Source: Myxococcales bacterium
Lineage (GTDB): Bacteria > Myxococcota_A > Polyangia > Haliangiales > Haliangiaceae
NCBI GenBank assembly: GCA_947483555.1
Contig: CANKMW010000020.1
Location: forward strand, 35,235 to 99,234
Direction of reading: 5' to 3'
Length of the DNA stretch: 64,000 nucleotides
Below the pieces are notes generated by a model that saw nothing but the letters and a program-made list of their open reading frames with translations, had not been told where the DNA came from and ran no database searches. Of the stretch, positions 1 through 8,318 are shown in pieces. Within the stretch, counting starts at the first letter, position 1. Each line of letters starts with the position of its first letter. The translations under genes were made by a program, and so were the position numbers.

Positions 1-404
1 ATGTACGCCGGGCGGCGGTACGCGCTCAGGGTGACGGCGAGACCGGCGCGCCGAGCCCGCACCACCTGCAGCTTCGCGAACGCCGCGGTGAGATGCCCGG
101 GGTGGTCGCTCTCGTCGAAGATCAGGATCGCAGCGCCGCCGCCGGCGCCGACTTCCAGCCGGTCGGTGACGCCGAAGGCGAACGAGCCCGCGATGGCCGG
201 GTACAGCGGGACCCGCAACGTGATCGATGCGTCGCCGGCCGGAGTGGTCACCGGCGTGGGGCCGGCGTAGGTTCGGCCCGCGGCAGCGTCGCCTTCGGCG
301 CTCGAGGCCAGGTCGGTGCGGGCGTCGTCGGCATCGGCTCGACCGAGAAGAACCACGCACCAGCTGGCAATGGTCAGGGCCACCAGCGAGGACAGGCGAC
401 TCAT
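1..404 (-). CDS. Secreted protein, C-terminus cut by window edge
   Basis: The ATG is at 404 and the frame stays open to the window edge, giving about 134 visible residues. The N-terminus is a signal peptide: MSR, a hydrophobic stretch to about residue 20, then Ala-Asp-Ala cleavage-type residues. The rest alternates short polar and hydrophobic segments with many Gly and Ala (for example GAGGGAAILIF), as in outer-membrane barrels or secreted beta proteins. It starts 4 nt after the stop of the 52-codon reading frame upstream and is probably co-transcribed with it and the lipoprotein at 580-1122. I do not recognise the family. Confidence 0.6.
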   Translation of the reverse strand, partial: MSRLSSLVALTIASWCVVLLGRADADDARTDLASSAEGDAAAGRTYAGPTPVTTPAGDASITLRVPLYPAIAGSFAFGVTDRLEVGAGGGAAILIFDESDHPGHLTAAFAKLQVVRARRAGLAVTLSAYRRPAY

Positions 405-408
405 CCAG

Positions 409-567
409 TCACACCGGTGCAAGGCGCGGGCCGTCAGGTTGGACGCGGATGCCGTGGCCGATCAGGGCGATGCAGGCCCCCGACATGATCATTGCCACAG
501 GGGACAGGGCCGCCATGCCCAAGATCAGACACACGCGGTCGAGCGTGCGTCGTCGACGCCGGGCCAC
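409..567 (-). CDS. Small single-pass membrane protein (candidate)
   Basis: A 52-residue frame opens with GTG 12 nt after the stop of the lipoprotein at 580-1122 and ends 4 nt before the ATG at 404. It begins with an Arg-rich cluster (MARRRRRTLDR), followed by one hydrophobic segment at about residues 13-37 and a short polar tail. This is a positive-inside topology with the tail outside. Its fit between two co-directional genes is the main support. No homologue is recognised and no clear ribosome binding site precedes the GTG, so it could be spacer sequence. Confidence 0.4.
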   Translation of the reverse strand: MARRRRRTLDRVCLILGMAALSPVAMIMSGACIALIGHGIRVQPDGPRLAPV

Positions 568-579
568 GGCCGTGACCCG

Positions 580-1122
580 TCAGTAAGGCGGCGGCGGTGG
601 CGCGGCGGCCGGGATGATCTCTTCGAGGATCGACGGATCCTCGGCGGTCGCCGGCGTCAACAGATAGACGCCGACCAGATGCTCGCCGGCCCGGAACGCG
701 GCCCAGGTGCGCGTGCGCTCGGGAATCTGCTGGCGGGCAAAGATGCGATCGCGCGCGTCTTGCGACAGCGGCGTCGTCGCCGCGCGCTTCTCGACGAGAT
801 GGTTCCAGCGTTCGGCGGCCCGCGCCGCGTCGACCCAGCGCTCGAAGCGCTGCAGCCGAGCCAGCCGCCCGCCTTGGTAGGTGGCGATCACCCAGGCCTG
901 GCCGTAGCCGGCGCCCGGGTGGTCGCACTGCGGGTAGACCTCGTGATCGCGGGCCGGCTCGACCTGGGCGCAGAAGTCGTAGCGGCGAAGTGCGTGGGCG
1001 GTCTCGTCACGCGAGAGGCCGAGCGAGACATCGAGCGGGCCCTCGGCGCGTTGCGCCGCACAGCCGGTCATGGCGAGCACGGTGACGACGGTCGCGATCC
1101 ACAATCCCTCGTTCGTCCTCAT
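580..1122 (-). CDS. Lipoprotein of unknown function
   Basis: 180 residues. The N-terminus has a hydrophobic core ending in the lipobox MTGCAA near residues 17-21, so it should be exported and lipid-anchored. The mature part is soluble and charged, with Cys residues near 49 and 65, and ends in a Pro-rich tail (AAAPPPPPY). Longer upstream starts exist, but the ATG at 1122 places the lipobox correctly. It is divergent from the deacetylase-like gene at 1170, and a perfect 8-3-8 palindrome lies just upstream of its start. Function is not recognised. Confidence 0.65.
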   Translation of the reverse strand: MRTNEGLWIATVVTVLAMTGCAAQRAEGPLDVSLGLSRDETAHALRRYDFCAQVEPARDHEVYPQCDHPGAGYGQAWVIATYQGGRLARLQRFERWVDAARAAERWNHLVEKRAATTPLSQDARDRIFARQQIPERTRTWAAFRAGEHLVGVYLLTPATAEDPSILEEIIPAAAPPPPPY

Positions 1123-1125
1123 GTC

Positions 1126-1144
1126 GGTTGATACCTTATCAACC
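1126..1144. promoter_or_regulatory. 8-3-8 palindrome between divergent genes
   Basis: The arms GGTTGATA and TATCAACC are perfect inverted repeats separated by CCT. The site lies 4 nt upstream of the minus-strand lipoprotein start (1122) and 14 nt before the -10-like box of the plus-strand gene at 1170. Its position suggests an operator controlling both genes. The cognate regulator is unknown. Confidence 0.4.
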
Positions 1145-1157
1145 CCTTCCGCTGTGG

Positions 1158-1163
1158 TATAGG
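1158..1163 (+). promoter_or_regulatory. -10 box TATAGG, leaderless type
   Basis: TATAGG ends 6 nt before the ATG at 1170. No Shine-Dalgarno is present, so the transcript probably starts at or beside the ATG. Confidence 0.4.
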
Positions 1164-1169
1164 CGCGCC

Positions 1170-2495
1170 ATGCGCATGCGGAGCGTGAACTCGGCGGTCC
1201 TGTGCTGTGTCGTGATGCTGGCCACGACGCTGGCGGCGTGCGGTGACGGCATCGGGCCACCGCGAACGTCGCCGCCGGCCACCATCGTCCCCGACGGCCG
1301 CTATGCCGTCGACACCGTCCCCTACTGGCACCTCATCGGCAACGCCGTCACGCCCGGCCAGGACACGATCAGCATCGCCGTCACCGCGCCGGCCGACGCC
1401 GAGGTGGTCGACGTCTGGGTCAGCGGCGGCGCTGGCCAGCGCCTCGTCGCCGACCCGGCGACGGGGCGGTTCACCGGCGACCTCGAGATCGGCGCGCTCG
1501 CCGCTGGTGAACACGAGATCCTGATCGCCGCCAATGGCGCGAATGCAGCGGTGGCGCGGGTCCTGTTCAGTCGAACTCACCCGCTCTATTTCCTGCTTTC
1601 AACGGACTGGGACTATTCCGAGCCGGGCCAGGTGTCGCTCGACTATCACGATCAGATTCGCAGCGGGCACCCCGACGTGAAGTTCACCCACTTCATCGGG
1701 CCCTACACGTTCACGGATCCCAACCTGGCCGAGGCCCGCAAGGCCGAGCTGGCGGCGTGGGCGATCGCACGCCGCGATCAGTACGGCGACGAGATCGGCC
1801 TCCACATCCATCCCTACTGCCACTTCGTCGTCAGCGCCGGGCTGACCTGCAACACGATCGACTCGACCGTGTACCAGACCGACGCCAGCGGCTACACCAT
1901 CCGCGTCGAGGCCTACGGCCAGGCCGGCTTCGAGACCCTGCTCGGCCACGCCGATGACCTCTTCACCGCTCGCGGCCTCGGCAAGCCGGTCACCTTCCGC
2001 GCCGGCGGCTGGACGGCGTCCGTCGACACGCTCAAGGCCCTGGCCGCCAAGGGCTACGTGGCCGACACCAGCGCCAACAACTGGGCGCGTATGGAGGAGT
2101 GGCGCGGGATGGGCTCCCTGTACACGTGGAACATGACCAACTGGGCATCGATCGGCGACACCAGCCAGCCATATTACCCGAACACCACGGACAAGCTGTC
2201 TGGCGCCGCGCCCAACGTGCCAATCCTCGAGGTCCCCGACAACGCGATCATGGTCGACTACGTCACCCGCGCCGAGATGGTGGCGATCTTCGCCCAGAAC
2301 TGGCCGGGGCCGGGGCTGAGCGAACCGCGCACGTTCATGATGGGGTTCCATCCCTCGCCCAGCATGAGCGTCGAGGAGTACCGGCGCATCGACGGGATCC
2401 TGGACCACGCCGACCTGTACCTGGCCTCGCTGCACGCCGGCCCGGTGGTCTACGCGCGCCTCCAGGACATGCCGGCGGTGTGGCCGCGGCCCTAG
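1170..2495 (+). CDS. Polysaccharide-deacetylase-like lipoprotein
   Basis: 441 residues from the ATG at 1170. The start gives a lipoprotein signal ending in the lipobox LAACGD. The N-terminal 130 residues look like a beta-sandwich (Ig/Big-like) domain. The catalytic part follows: an Asp pair in TDWDY (D146, D148), a metal-binding-type HIHPYCH (H212, H214, H218) and RAGGW (R277). These occur in the order of NodB-fold carbohydrate esterase motifs. This suggests periplasmic or surface deacetylation of a polysaccharide, but motif spacing is divergent and the substrate cannot be told. A strong terminator follows the stop. The gene is alone in its unit. Confidence 0.65.
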   Translation: MRMRSVNSAVLCCVVMLATTLAACGDGIGPPRTSPPATIVPDGRYAVDTVPYWHLIGNAVTPGQDTISIAVTAPADAEVVDVWVSGGAGQRLVADPATGRFTGDLEIGALAAGEHEILIAANGANAAVARVLFSRTHPLYFLLSTDWDYSEPGQVSLDYHDQIRSGHPDVKFTHFIGPYTFTDPNLAEARKAELAAWAIARRDQYGDEIGLHIHPYCHFVVSAGLTCNTIDSTVYQTDASGYTIRVEAYGQAGFETLLGHADDLFTARGLGKPVTFRAGGWTASVDTLKALAAKGYVADTSANNWARMEEWRGMGSLYTWNMTNWASIGDTSQPYYPNTTDKLSGAAPNVPILEVPDNAIMVDYVTRAEMVAIFAQNWPGPGLSEPRTFMMGFHPSPSMSVEEYRRIDGILDHADLYLASLHAGPVVYARLQDMPAVWPRP

Positions 2496-2533
2496 CCTTG
2501 CCGCCCGCCGCGCTGCGAAGTCTGCTGAGCACG

Positions 2534-2560
2534 AGTGATCACCAGAGGTGATCGCTTTTT
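2534..2560 (+). terminator. Rho-independent terminator
   Basis: The arms AGTGATCACC (2534-2543) and GGTGATCGCT (2547-2556) pair over 10 bp with one G-U, across an AGA loop. A run of T follows to 2560. It lies 38 nt after the deacetylase-like gene. Confidence 0.85.
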
Positions 2561-2631
2561 GCGTCGGCGCCATTGGCGATCTCCGCTGCTTCACGCGTAC
2601 GATGCGCGTTCGCAGAAGGTAGGAAATCGAA

Positions 2632-3090
2632 ATGACCGAGATCGAGCAGCGCATCAATGACCTGGTCAGCAACTTCATCAACGATGTAACCAAGCTGGCG
2701 CGCCAGGCCGCGCACGAGACGCTGGCGCACGCGCTGGCCGGCATCGGCGGCGCGGTGGTCAGCGACGTCAGCATCGCCGGTGGCCGCCGCGGCCGCCCTC
2801 GCGGCAGCGTGGTCCTGTCGCGGCGGACCAAGGGCGCCAAGCGCGCGCCGGGCGAGATCGTGAAGCTGAAGGACGCGGTCCACGCCCACATCAAGGAACA
2901 CCCGGGCGAGCGGATCGAGCAGATCAACGGCCACATGGGTACCCGCACGACCGATCTGTCGCTGCCCCTCAAGAAGCTGATCGCCGACGGCGAGGTCCGC
3001 ACCGAAGGCGACCGCCGCGCGACCCGCTACTTCCCCGGCGACGGCCAGCCCAAGGGTGGCGCCCGCAAGCGCCGCAAGAAGAAGGACTGA
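2632..3090 (+). CDS. AT-hook / winged-helix DNA-binding protein
   Basis: 152 residues, strongly basic. Residues 1-38 are predicted helical. An AT-hook core RGRPRG sits at 53-58. Residues 75-132 resemble a winged helix: helices around KLKDAVHAHIKEHPG and IEQINGHMG, a recognition-type helix before LKKLIADGEV, and a wing at RRATRYF. The C-terminus is a Lys/Arg tail (GGARKRRKKKD). It probably binds A/T-rich minor groove as an architectural or regulatory protein. A TACGAT box at 2598 and an AGGTAGGA ribosome site precede the ATG, so this mRNA has a leader. It is monocistronic or reads into the ligase gene. Confidence 0.6.
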   Translation: MTEIEQRINDLVSNFINDVTKLARQAAHETLAHALAGIGGAVVSDVSIAGGRRGRPRGSVVLSRRTKGAKRAPGEIVKLKDAVHAHIKEHPGERIEQINGHMGTRTTDLSLPLKKLIADGEVRTEGDRRATRYFPGDGQPKGGARKRRKKKD

Positions 3091-3119
3091 GGAGCGGGTC
3101 GGGCATGGGCCGCCGCTGG

Positions 3120-3125
3120 TACATT
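3120..3125 (+). promoter_or_regulatory. -10 box TACATT, leaderless type
   Basis: TACATT ends 7 nt before the GTG at 3133. There is no ribosome binding site between them. Confidence 0.35.
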
Positions 3126-3132
3126 CCGGCCC

Positions 3133-4911
3133 GTGCCCACCGCCGACACCATCCCACGCCGTCTCCTCGAACAGGCTCGCCGCCGTCCTGCCAGTCCGGC
3201 GTACTTCGCCAAGCGGGCCGGCGTCTGGCGGCCGACCACGTGGCGACAGTACGGTGACGAGGTTCGCACCGCCGCTCGCGCCCTGATCGGCCTCGGCTTT
3301 CCGCGCGGTGGCAAGGTCGCGATCCTCGGCTTCAACCGCCCGGAATGGGTGATCTTCGATCACGCGGCGATGATGGCGGGTGGGGTGCCGGCCGGGATCT
3401 ACACCACCTGCTCGCCCGAGGAGGTGCAGTACATCGTCCACCACTGCGAGGCTCACACCATGCTGGTGGAGGATGTCGCCCAGTGGAAGAAGGTCGCGGC
3501 GCAACGCGCCAGCCTGCCCCTGTTGCGCCACGTGGTGACGATGAAGGGCTGTCCGGCGATCGACGACCCGCTGGTCCTGTCGTGGGAGGCGTTCATCGCC
3601 AAGGCCACCGCGGTCTCCGATCAGGCGGTCGACGACCGCCTCGACCACCTCGAGCAGGACGAGCTGGCCACGCTCATCTACACCTCGGGCACCACCGGTC
3701 CCCCCAAGGGCGTGATGCTGTCGCATCGCAACCTGGCCTGGACGGCGCAGACGATGATCGATCTGGGCGGCGGGCGCGCCGGTGACAGCTCGCTGTCGTA
3801 CCTGCCGCTGTCGCACATCGCCGAGCAGATGAACACGATCCTGCTGCCGGCGAGTGCGGGCGCCACCGTGTACTTCGCCGAGTCGATCGAGAAGGTGCCC
3901 GACAACCTGCGCGAGGTGCAGCCGACGGTGGTGTTCGGGGTGCCGCGGATCTGGGAGAAGTTCCACGCTGGCGTCGCCGCCAAGCTGGCCCAGGCCGCCG
4001 GCGCCAAGAAGCACCTGGTCACCTGGGCCCGCGACGTGTGCACGCAGGTGGTGGCGGCCCGCAACCGCGGCCGCGAACCGGGCGGCCTGCTGGCGCTGCA
4101 GTACCAGCTCGCCAACAAGCTGGTCATCTCGAAGCTCAAGCCGGCGCTGGGTCTGGGCCGGGCCCGCATGTGCGTGAGCGGCGCGGCGCCGATCGCCAAG
4201 GACGTGATCGAGTTCTTCGCCAGCCTCGACATCGTGCTGCACGAGGTCTATGGCCAGTCCGAGGACACCGGCCCGACGTCGTTCAACCTTCCCGGCGCGA
4301 CGCGCTTCGGCACCGTCGGGCAGGCGCTGCCCGGCGTCGAGGTCAAGATCGCCGCTGACGGCGAGATCCTGGTCAAGGGCCCCAACGTGTTCATCGGCTA
4401 CTTCAAGGAGCCCGCGGCAACCACGGAGTCGCTGATCGACGGCTGGTTGTGCTCCGGCGACCTCGGCGAGCTCGACGGCGATGGGTTCCTGACCATCACC
4501 GGGCGCAAGAAGGAGATCATCATCACCGCCGGCGGCAAGAACGTCTCGCCCAAGAACATCGAAGCCGCGATCAAGGAGTCGCCGCTGGTGAGCGAGGCGG
4601 TGGTGATCGGCGACCGTCGCAAGTTCCTGTCGGCGTTGATCACGCTCGACGATGCGGCGGCCACCGCCTTTCTCGGCGACCGCGCCGCCGCGGCGCCGCT
4701 GCACGAACACGCCGATCTGAACGCCGCGGTCCAGCACCAGATCGACGCCGTGAACGTCAAGCTGGCGCGCGTCGAGCAGGTCAAGAAGTTCACCATCCTG
4801 CCGCGTCAGCTCGGCATCGAGACCGGCGAGCTGACGCCGACGCTCAAGGTCAAGCGCAAGGCGGTGAACAAGAGCTTCGCGCGCGAGATCGAGGCGATGT
4901 ACGCCGAATAG
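3133..4911 (+). CDS. Long-chain fatty-acid--CoA ligase (AMP-binding)
   Basis: 592 residues from a GTG. The adenylate-forming family motifs are present: P-loop YTSGTTGPPKG at about 183-193, VYGQSED near 370, the GWLCSGDLG motif, and the C-terminal hinge/lysine region TGRKKEIIITAGGKNVSP. Length and motif set match FadD15-type long-chain acyl-CoA synthetases (ATP + fatty acid + CoA to acyl-CoA + AMP + PPi), which act at the cytoplasmic membrane. It is convergent with the HupE gene, with only 12 bp between the stops. Acyl chain preference cannot be read from the sequence. Confidence 0.9.
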   Translation: MPTADTIPRRLLEQARRRPASPAYFAKRAGVWRPTTWRQYGDEVRTAARALIGLGFPRGGKVAILGFNRPEWVIFDHAAMMAGGVPAGIYTTCSPEEVQYIVHHCEAHTMLVEDVAQWKKVAAQRASLPLLRHVVTMKGCPAIDDPLVLSWEAFIAKATAVSDQAVDDRLDHLEQDELATLIYTSGTTGPPKGVMLSHRNLAWTAQTMIDLGGGRAGDSSLSYLPLSHIAEQMNTILLPASAGATVYFAESIEKVPDNLREVQPTVVFGVPRIWEKFHAGVAAKLAQAAGAKKHLVTWARDVCTQVVAARNRGREPGGLLALQYQLANKLVISKLKPALGLGRARMCVSGAAPIAKDVIEFFASLDIVLHEVYGQSEDTGPTSFNLPGATRFGTVGQALPGVEVKIAADGEILVKGPNVFIGYFKEPAATTESLIDGWLCSGDLGELDGDGFLTITGRKKEIIITAGGKNVSPKNIEAAIKESPLVSEAVVIGDRRKFLSALITLDDAAATAFLGDRAAAAPLHEHADLNAAVQHQIDAVNVKLARVEQVKKFTILPRQLGIETGELTPTLKVKRKAVNKSFAREIEAMYAE

Positions 4912-4923
4912 CCCCGTCGCTCG

Positions 4924-6018
4924 CTAGCCGGCCACCCGCTCGACGAACCATTGCATGCCGAGCACGAACACGCCGCACGCCACCGCCTTCACGAGGTAGG
5001 TGCCGATCCGCTGGTGGCGATGCGCGACCAGGACCAGCGGCGCGACGACCAGCACCACCACGACCTGGCCCAGCTCGACGCCGAGGTTGTAGCCGAACAG
5101 CGCCGTCGCCATGCCGCGGGTCGACAGCTCGAGATCGTTGAGGGCGTTCGCAAAGCCGAAGCCGTGGATCAGCCCGAAGCCGGTCGCGATCTTCCAGCGC
5201 TGCCGCCTGAAGGCGCCGGTGAACGCCTCGACGGCGACCAGCGCGATCGACAGCGCGATCAGCGGCTCGATCACCGACGACGGCGGGCGCACGATGCCGA
5301 GCGCGGCGATCGCCAGCGTGATCGAGTGGCCGAGCGTGAACCCGCTGGCGATCCCGACCAGCTGCAGCAGCCGACCACCGCCGAGCATCAGGCCGATCAA
5401 GAACAGGATGTGGTCGATGCCGTCGGGCAGCTGGAGGCCGCCGTCTCGATCGTGCCACTGGTCGGGAGCCACCCCGATGTGCTCGATCCCCGACCACACG
5501 AAGTCGGTGAAGGCGACGCCGGCGGCCGCGGTGCCGGCGGCGAGGGCGAACGACGTGGTGCGGGCGTCGACCAGCGTCAGCCGCTCGGAGTCGCCGACCG
5601 CCTCCTTGACCAGCAGCTCGAACGTCGACGAGATGCGGCGTTCGTGGACGAACGGGAAGCTCCACCGGCGCTCGCCGGGTCCGGGGCAGGTCGCCGAGCT
5701 CGAGACCTTGACCGTGCGCGCGTCGAGCACGGCCGACGCCGGCCCCCAGCGACACGGCCCATCGCCGGTGGTGATCGGCGCGCTCGCGTACGAAGCCTCG
5801 GCCAGCGCGGTCGCCCGGGCGGCCACGGTCGCGGCGTCGAGCTGCTGCTCGCCGAGGAGCGACGCCGCGGCCCGGGCGTCGAGATCGAGGCTGACGGCGA
5901 CGGTCGCGCCGGCCTGCTCGATCCGGAGGTAACCGAGGTCGAGCGGGTGCGCGCTCGCGAGCCGCGCGCTGGCGAGCACGGCCAGCACCACCAGCCCGGC
6001 ACCGCCGCGCGCCATCAT
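4924..6018 (-). CDS. HupE/UreJ family membrane protein
   Basis: 364 residues. A signal sequence (to the ASA at about 24) and an extracytoplasmic beta-rich domain of about 170 residues are followed by a polytopic part. The His motifs typical of HupE/UreJ are all present: GIDHILFLIG, GFTLGHSITL and LIHGFGFAN. The family is linked to nickel or other metal import, but many members with this long N-terminal domain have no proven substrate. The ATG at 6018 overlaps the stop of the upstream TPR gene (ATGA), so translation is coupled. An ATG at 6015 is possible. Context with DUF4331 proteins suggests a shared envelope or metal-related role, which is inference. Confidence 0.8.
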   Translation of the reverse strand: MMARGGAGLVVLAVLASARLASAHPLDLGYLRIEQAGATVAVSLDLDARAAASLLGEQQLDAATVAARATALAEASYASAPITTGDGPCRWGPASAVLDARTVKVSSSATCPGPGERRWSFPFVHERRISSTFELLVKEAVGDSERLTLVDARTTSFALAAGTAAAGVAFTDFVWSGIEHIGVAPDQWHDRDGGLQLPDGIDHILFLIGLMLGGGRLLQLVGIASGFTLGHSITLAIAALGIVRPPSSVIEPLIALSIALVAVEAFTGAFRRQRWKIATGFGLIHGFGFANALNDLELSTRGMATALFGYNLGVELGQVVVVLVVAPLVLVAHRHQRIGTYLVKAVACGVFVLGMQWFVERVAG

Positions 6019-7334
6019 CGGCCCATCCCGAGCTGGCGCCAGCCTGACCCACCCGGATCGAGCGCCTCCGCCTCGCGCGCGTAGAGCGCCGCCCGCGGCC
6101 CGGTCTCGACCCGCGCGGCCAGCTCGTACAGCCGCGCATCGCGCGCGCCGGTCGCGAGGGCGGCGCGGACATGGGTCATCGCCTCGTCGCGGGCACCCAG
6201 GCGGGCCAGCGCGCGCGCGAGCTGAAACCTGGTCTCGGCGCTCGGCCGCCGACCCAGCTCCTCGCGCGCCAGGGGTACCGCCGCGGCGAGATCCGCCGCC
6301 GTGCCGCGATCGACGAGGAGCTCGACCAGGTCGAGCTGGTGACCGTAGCCGTGGTCCTCGAGCTCCGCGCGCACGATGGTCTCGACCAGCGTGCGCGAGC
6401 GGTCCGCGCCGACCGGGTCGCCGGACAGCTCCTGCGCGCGCCCGAGGTCCATCAGGTAGCGGACCTGGCGCGACGCCGCGAACGCCTGCTCGAACAGGCC
6501 CCGGGCCTCCTTCCACCGACCGTGGCGCAGCGCCAGCTCGGCGCGCTGGGCGAGCGCGAGCGGGTACGCCGGCACGATCCGCAACGCCTCGTCGAACAGC
6601 AGCGCCGCACCCGCGAGCTCGCCGCGGCGGAGCAGAAACCGACCCCACAGGGTCCGGATCCGCGCCGCCTCGTACGGATCGCCATGGGTCTCGACCGTGG
6701 CGGCGCGCGCGAAGTCGAACGCCGCCTCGGCATCGCGGCCCTGGGCCTGCATCACCAGCGCCCGCATCAGGTAGGTCGAGCTACCCGGCGAGCGCGCGAC
6801 CGCGGACTCGGCGGCCCCGATCGCCTCGCCGAGCTCGCCGAGGGCGAGGTGCGCGCTGGCCAGCACGATGTACGTCCCGGCGCTGCCCTTGCGGGTCAGG
6901 TGCTGGCGCCCGATCGTGATCGCCGCCCGGAAGTCGTGCCGCGCGCTGGCCAGCTTGGCCAGCGTCAGCGCGGCACCGTTGGGGAACGGCAGCAGCGCGA
7001 GCGAGCGACGGGCCATGGCTTCGCTGGCCTGATAGTCCTCGACGTCGCCGTCGAGCTGACCGCGACGGAAGTACAGCTCGGCCAGGTCGGTGAGGTCGAA
7101 CGGCGTTGCCGCTGGCGCGTTCACCCGGACCTCGAGGTCGCGGATCGTCGTGGCGAGCTCGGAGTCCGGCGCGGGAGCATTCGAGAACCGATGGCGGACC
7201 ACCGCCAGGTCGGGGGCCAGCACGGAGCAGGCCGGCGCCGGCGCGGCATGCCCGTGGGCCTGCTCCGGACCGCCACGACAGCCGAGCGCGAACGCCACGA
7301 TTCCGCTCGTCGAGATCACCGGGAGCCATCGCAT
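6015..7334 (-). CDS. TPR-repeat lipoprotein
   Basis: 439 residues. The signal peptide ends in a lipobox (ALGCRG, Cys at 19). From about residue 80 to the end it is a solenoid of TPR-like helical pairs, for example LAELYFRRGQLDGDVEDY and AELALRHGRWKEARGLF. It is probably a periplasmic or outer-membrane-tethered scaffold for partner proteins. The stop overlaps the HupE start by 4 nt, so the two form an operon. The 161-bp gap to the divergent DUF4331 genes must hold both promoters. No enzymatic motif is seen. Confidence 0.75.
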   Translation of the reverse strand: MRWLPVISTSGIVAFALGCRGGPEQAHGHAAPAPACSVLAPDLAVVRHRFSNAPAPDSELATTIRDLEVRVNAPAATPFDLTDLAELYFRRGQLDGDVEDYQASEAMARRSLALLPFPNGAALTLAKLASARHDFRAAITIGRQHLTRKGSAGTYIVLASAHLALGELGEAIGAAESAVARSPGSSTYLMRALVMQAQGRDAEAAFDFARAATVETHGDPYEAARIRTLWGRFLLRRGELAGAALLFDEALRIVPAYPLALAQRAELALRHGRWKEARGLFEQAFAASRQVRYLMDLGRAQELSGDPVGADRSRTLVETIVRAELEDHGYGHQLDLVELLVDRGTAADLAAAVPLAREELGRRPSAETRFQLARALARLGARDEAMTHVRAALATGARDARLYELAARVETGPRAALYAREAEALDPGGSGWRQLGMGR

Positions 7335-7495
7335 CGGTCACATCTACGTCTCGACCGCGGTCTCGGATCAGTGTCGGTGATCGATTCGACTCCAGAGCGC
7401 GTTCGATCCAGTCGCCCGAACGGCTCGTACCGGCCCCGGACAGAGCAGACGCGACATCCCGTCCGCGCTCTACAACGCTCTGGAGGAGGAACACG

Positions 7496-8311
7496 ATGAA
7501 AAATCAGAGACTAATGGCTGTGGTTTCGACGCTCGCCCTGGCGGCGGTGATCGGGACCACCTATCGCGGCGGCTTCGCGTCGGATCATGACGACGGCGAC
7601 ACCGACCTCAAATCGCGCGCGCTCAACCTGACCGACCACTACGCGTTCAAGTCGGGCAACGACCTCGCGCTGATCATGTACGTCAACGCCCGCTCGCTGC
7701 CGGGCAAGCAGTACTACCTCAGCACCAACGCGCGCTACGAGCTCCATGTCAGCAAGGCAACGAGCCGGACCGCGGTTCCGACTGCGGCCGAGGACTACGT
7801 GTTCCGCATCGAAGCCGGCGCACCGACCGCCGCCGGCGTCCAGCCGCTGACGCTGACCGTGCTCGCCAACGGGGTCATCGTCGGCACCCACAGCGGCATG
7901 ACGACCAGCTACGCAGCCTCGAAGGCCAACACGGTGACCACCAACACCGGCACGGTCGGCAGCTTCAACGTCAGGTACTTCGTCGGCCAGCGCGCCGATT
8001 CGTTCTACTTCGACGTGGTGCGGTTCTTCCAGGTCCGCTCGTTCCTGGCCGGGCGCTTCTTCGGCGGCACCGGCGGCAACGGGGATCCAACCGCGTCGCT
8101 GGCCCCCAACTGCCGCGGTGATGCGCTGCTGGCGCTGGGCGCCGAGGCCAACCCGGACGCCGACGTCGTCAACCTGTGGAACCCACCCAGCTGCGCCCCC
8201 GACTTCACCAAGAACCTCAACGTCACCGCGTTCGCGTTGAACGTGCCGATCGCCTCCCTGGGCGGCGGCACCGTGTTCGACACCTGGTCCACGATCTCGG
8301 TGCGCGAGTAA
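7496..8311 (+). CDS. DUF4331-like secreted protein, N-terminal half
   Basis: 271 residues with a strong ribosome site (GGAGGAGG) before the ATG and a signal peptide at 1-29. The mature start, SDHDDGDTDLKSRALNLTDH, matches the N-terminal signature of DUF4331 proteins (S-x-H/D-...-D-x-YAF), followed by the LALIMYVN strand. DUF4331 proteins are usually 400-550 residues, so this is about half. The second half appears to be the next gene, 7 nt downstream in another frame and with its own export signal. The DUF4331 role is unknown. Confidence 0.7.
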   Translation: MKNQRLMAVVSTLALAAVIGTTYRGGFASDHDDGDTDLKSRALNLTDHYAFKSGNDLALIMYVNARSLPGKQYYLSTNARYELHVSKATSRTAVPTAAEDYVFRIEAGAPTAAGVQPLTLTVLANGVIVGTHSGMTTSYAASKANTVTTNTGTVGSFNVRYFVGQRADSFYFDVVRFFQVRSFLAGRFFGGTGGNGDPTASLAPNCRGDALLALGAEANPDADVVNLWNPPSCAPDFTKNLNVTAFALNVPIASLGGGTVFDTWSTISVRE

Positions 8312-8318
8312 AGGCAGG

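Noticed and set aside
2539..4737. A 732-codon open frame antisense to the acyl-CoA ligase
   Set aside because: It is the high-G+C shadow of the ligase gene, has an Asp/Gly/Arg-biased composition and no domain, while the plus strand has clear AMP-binding motifs.
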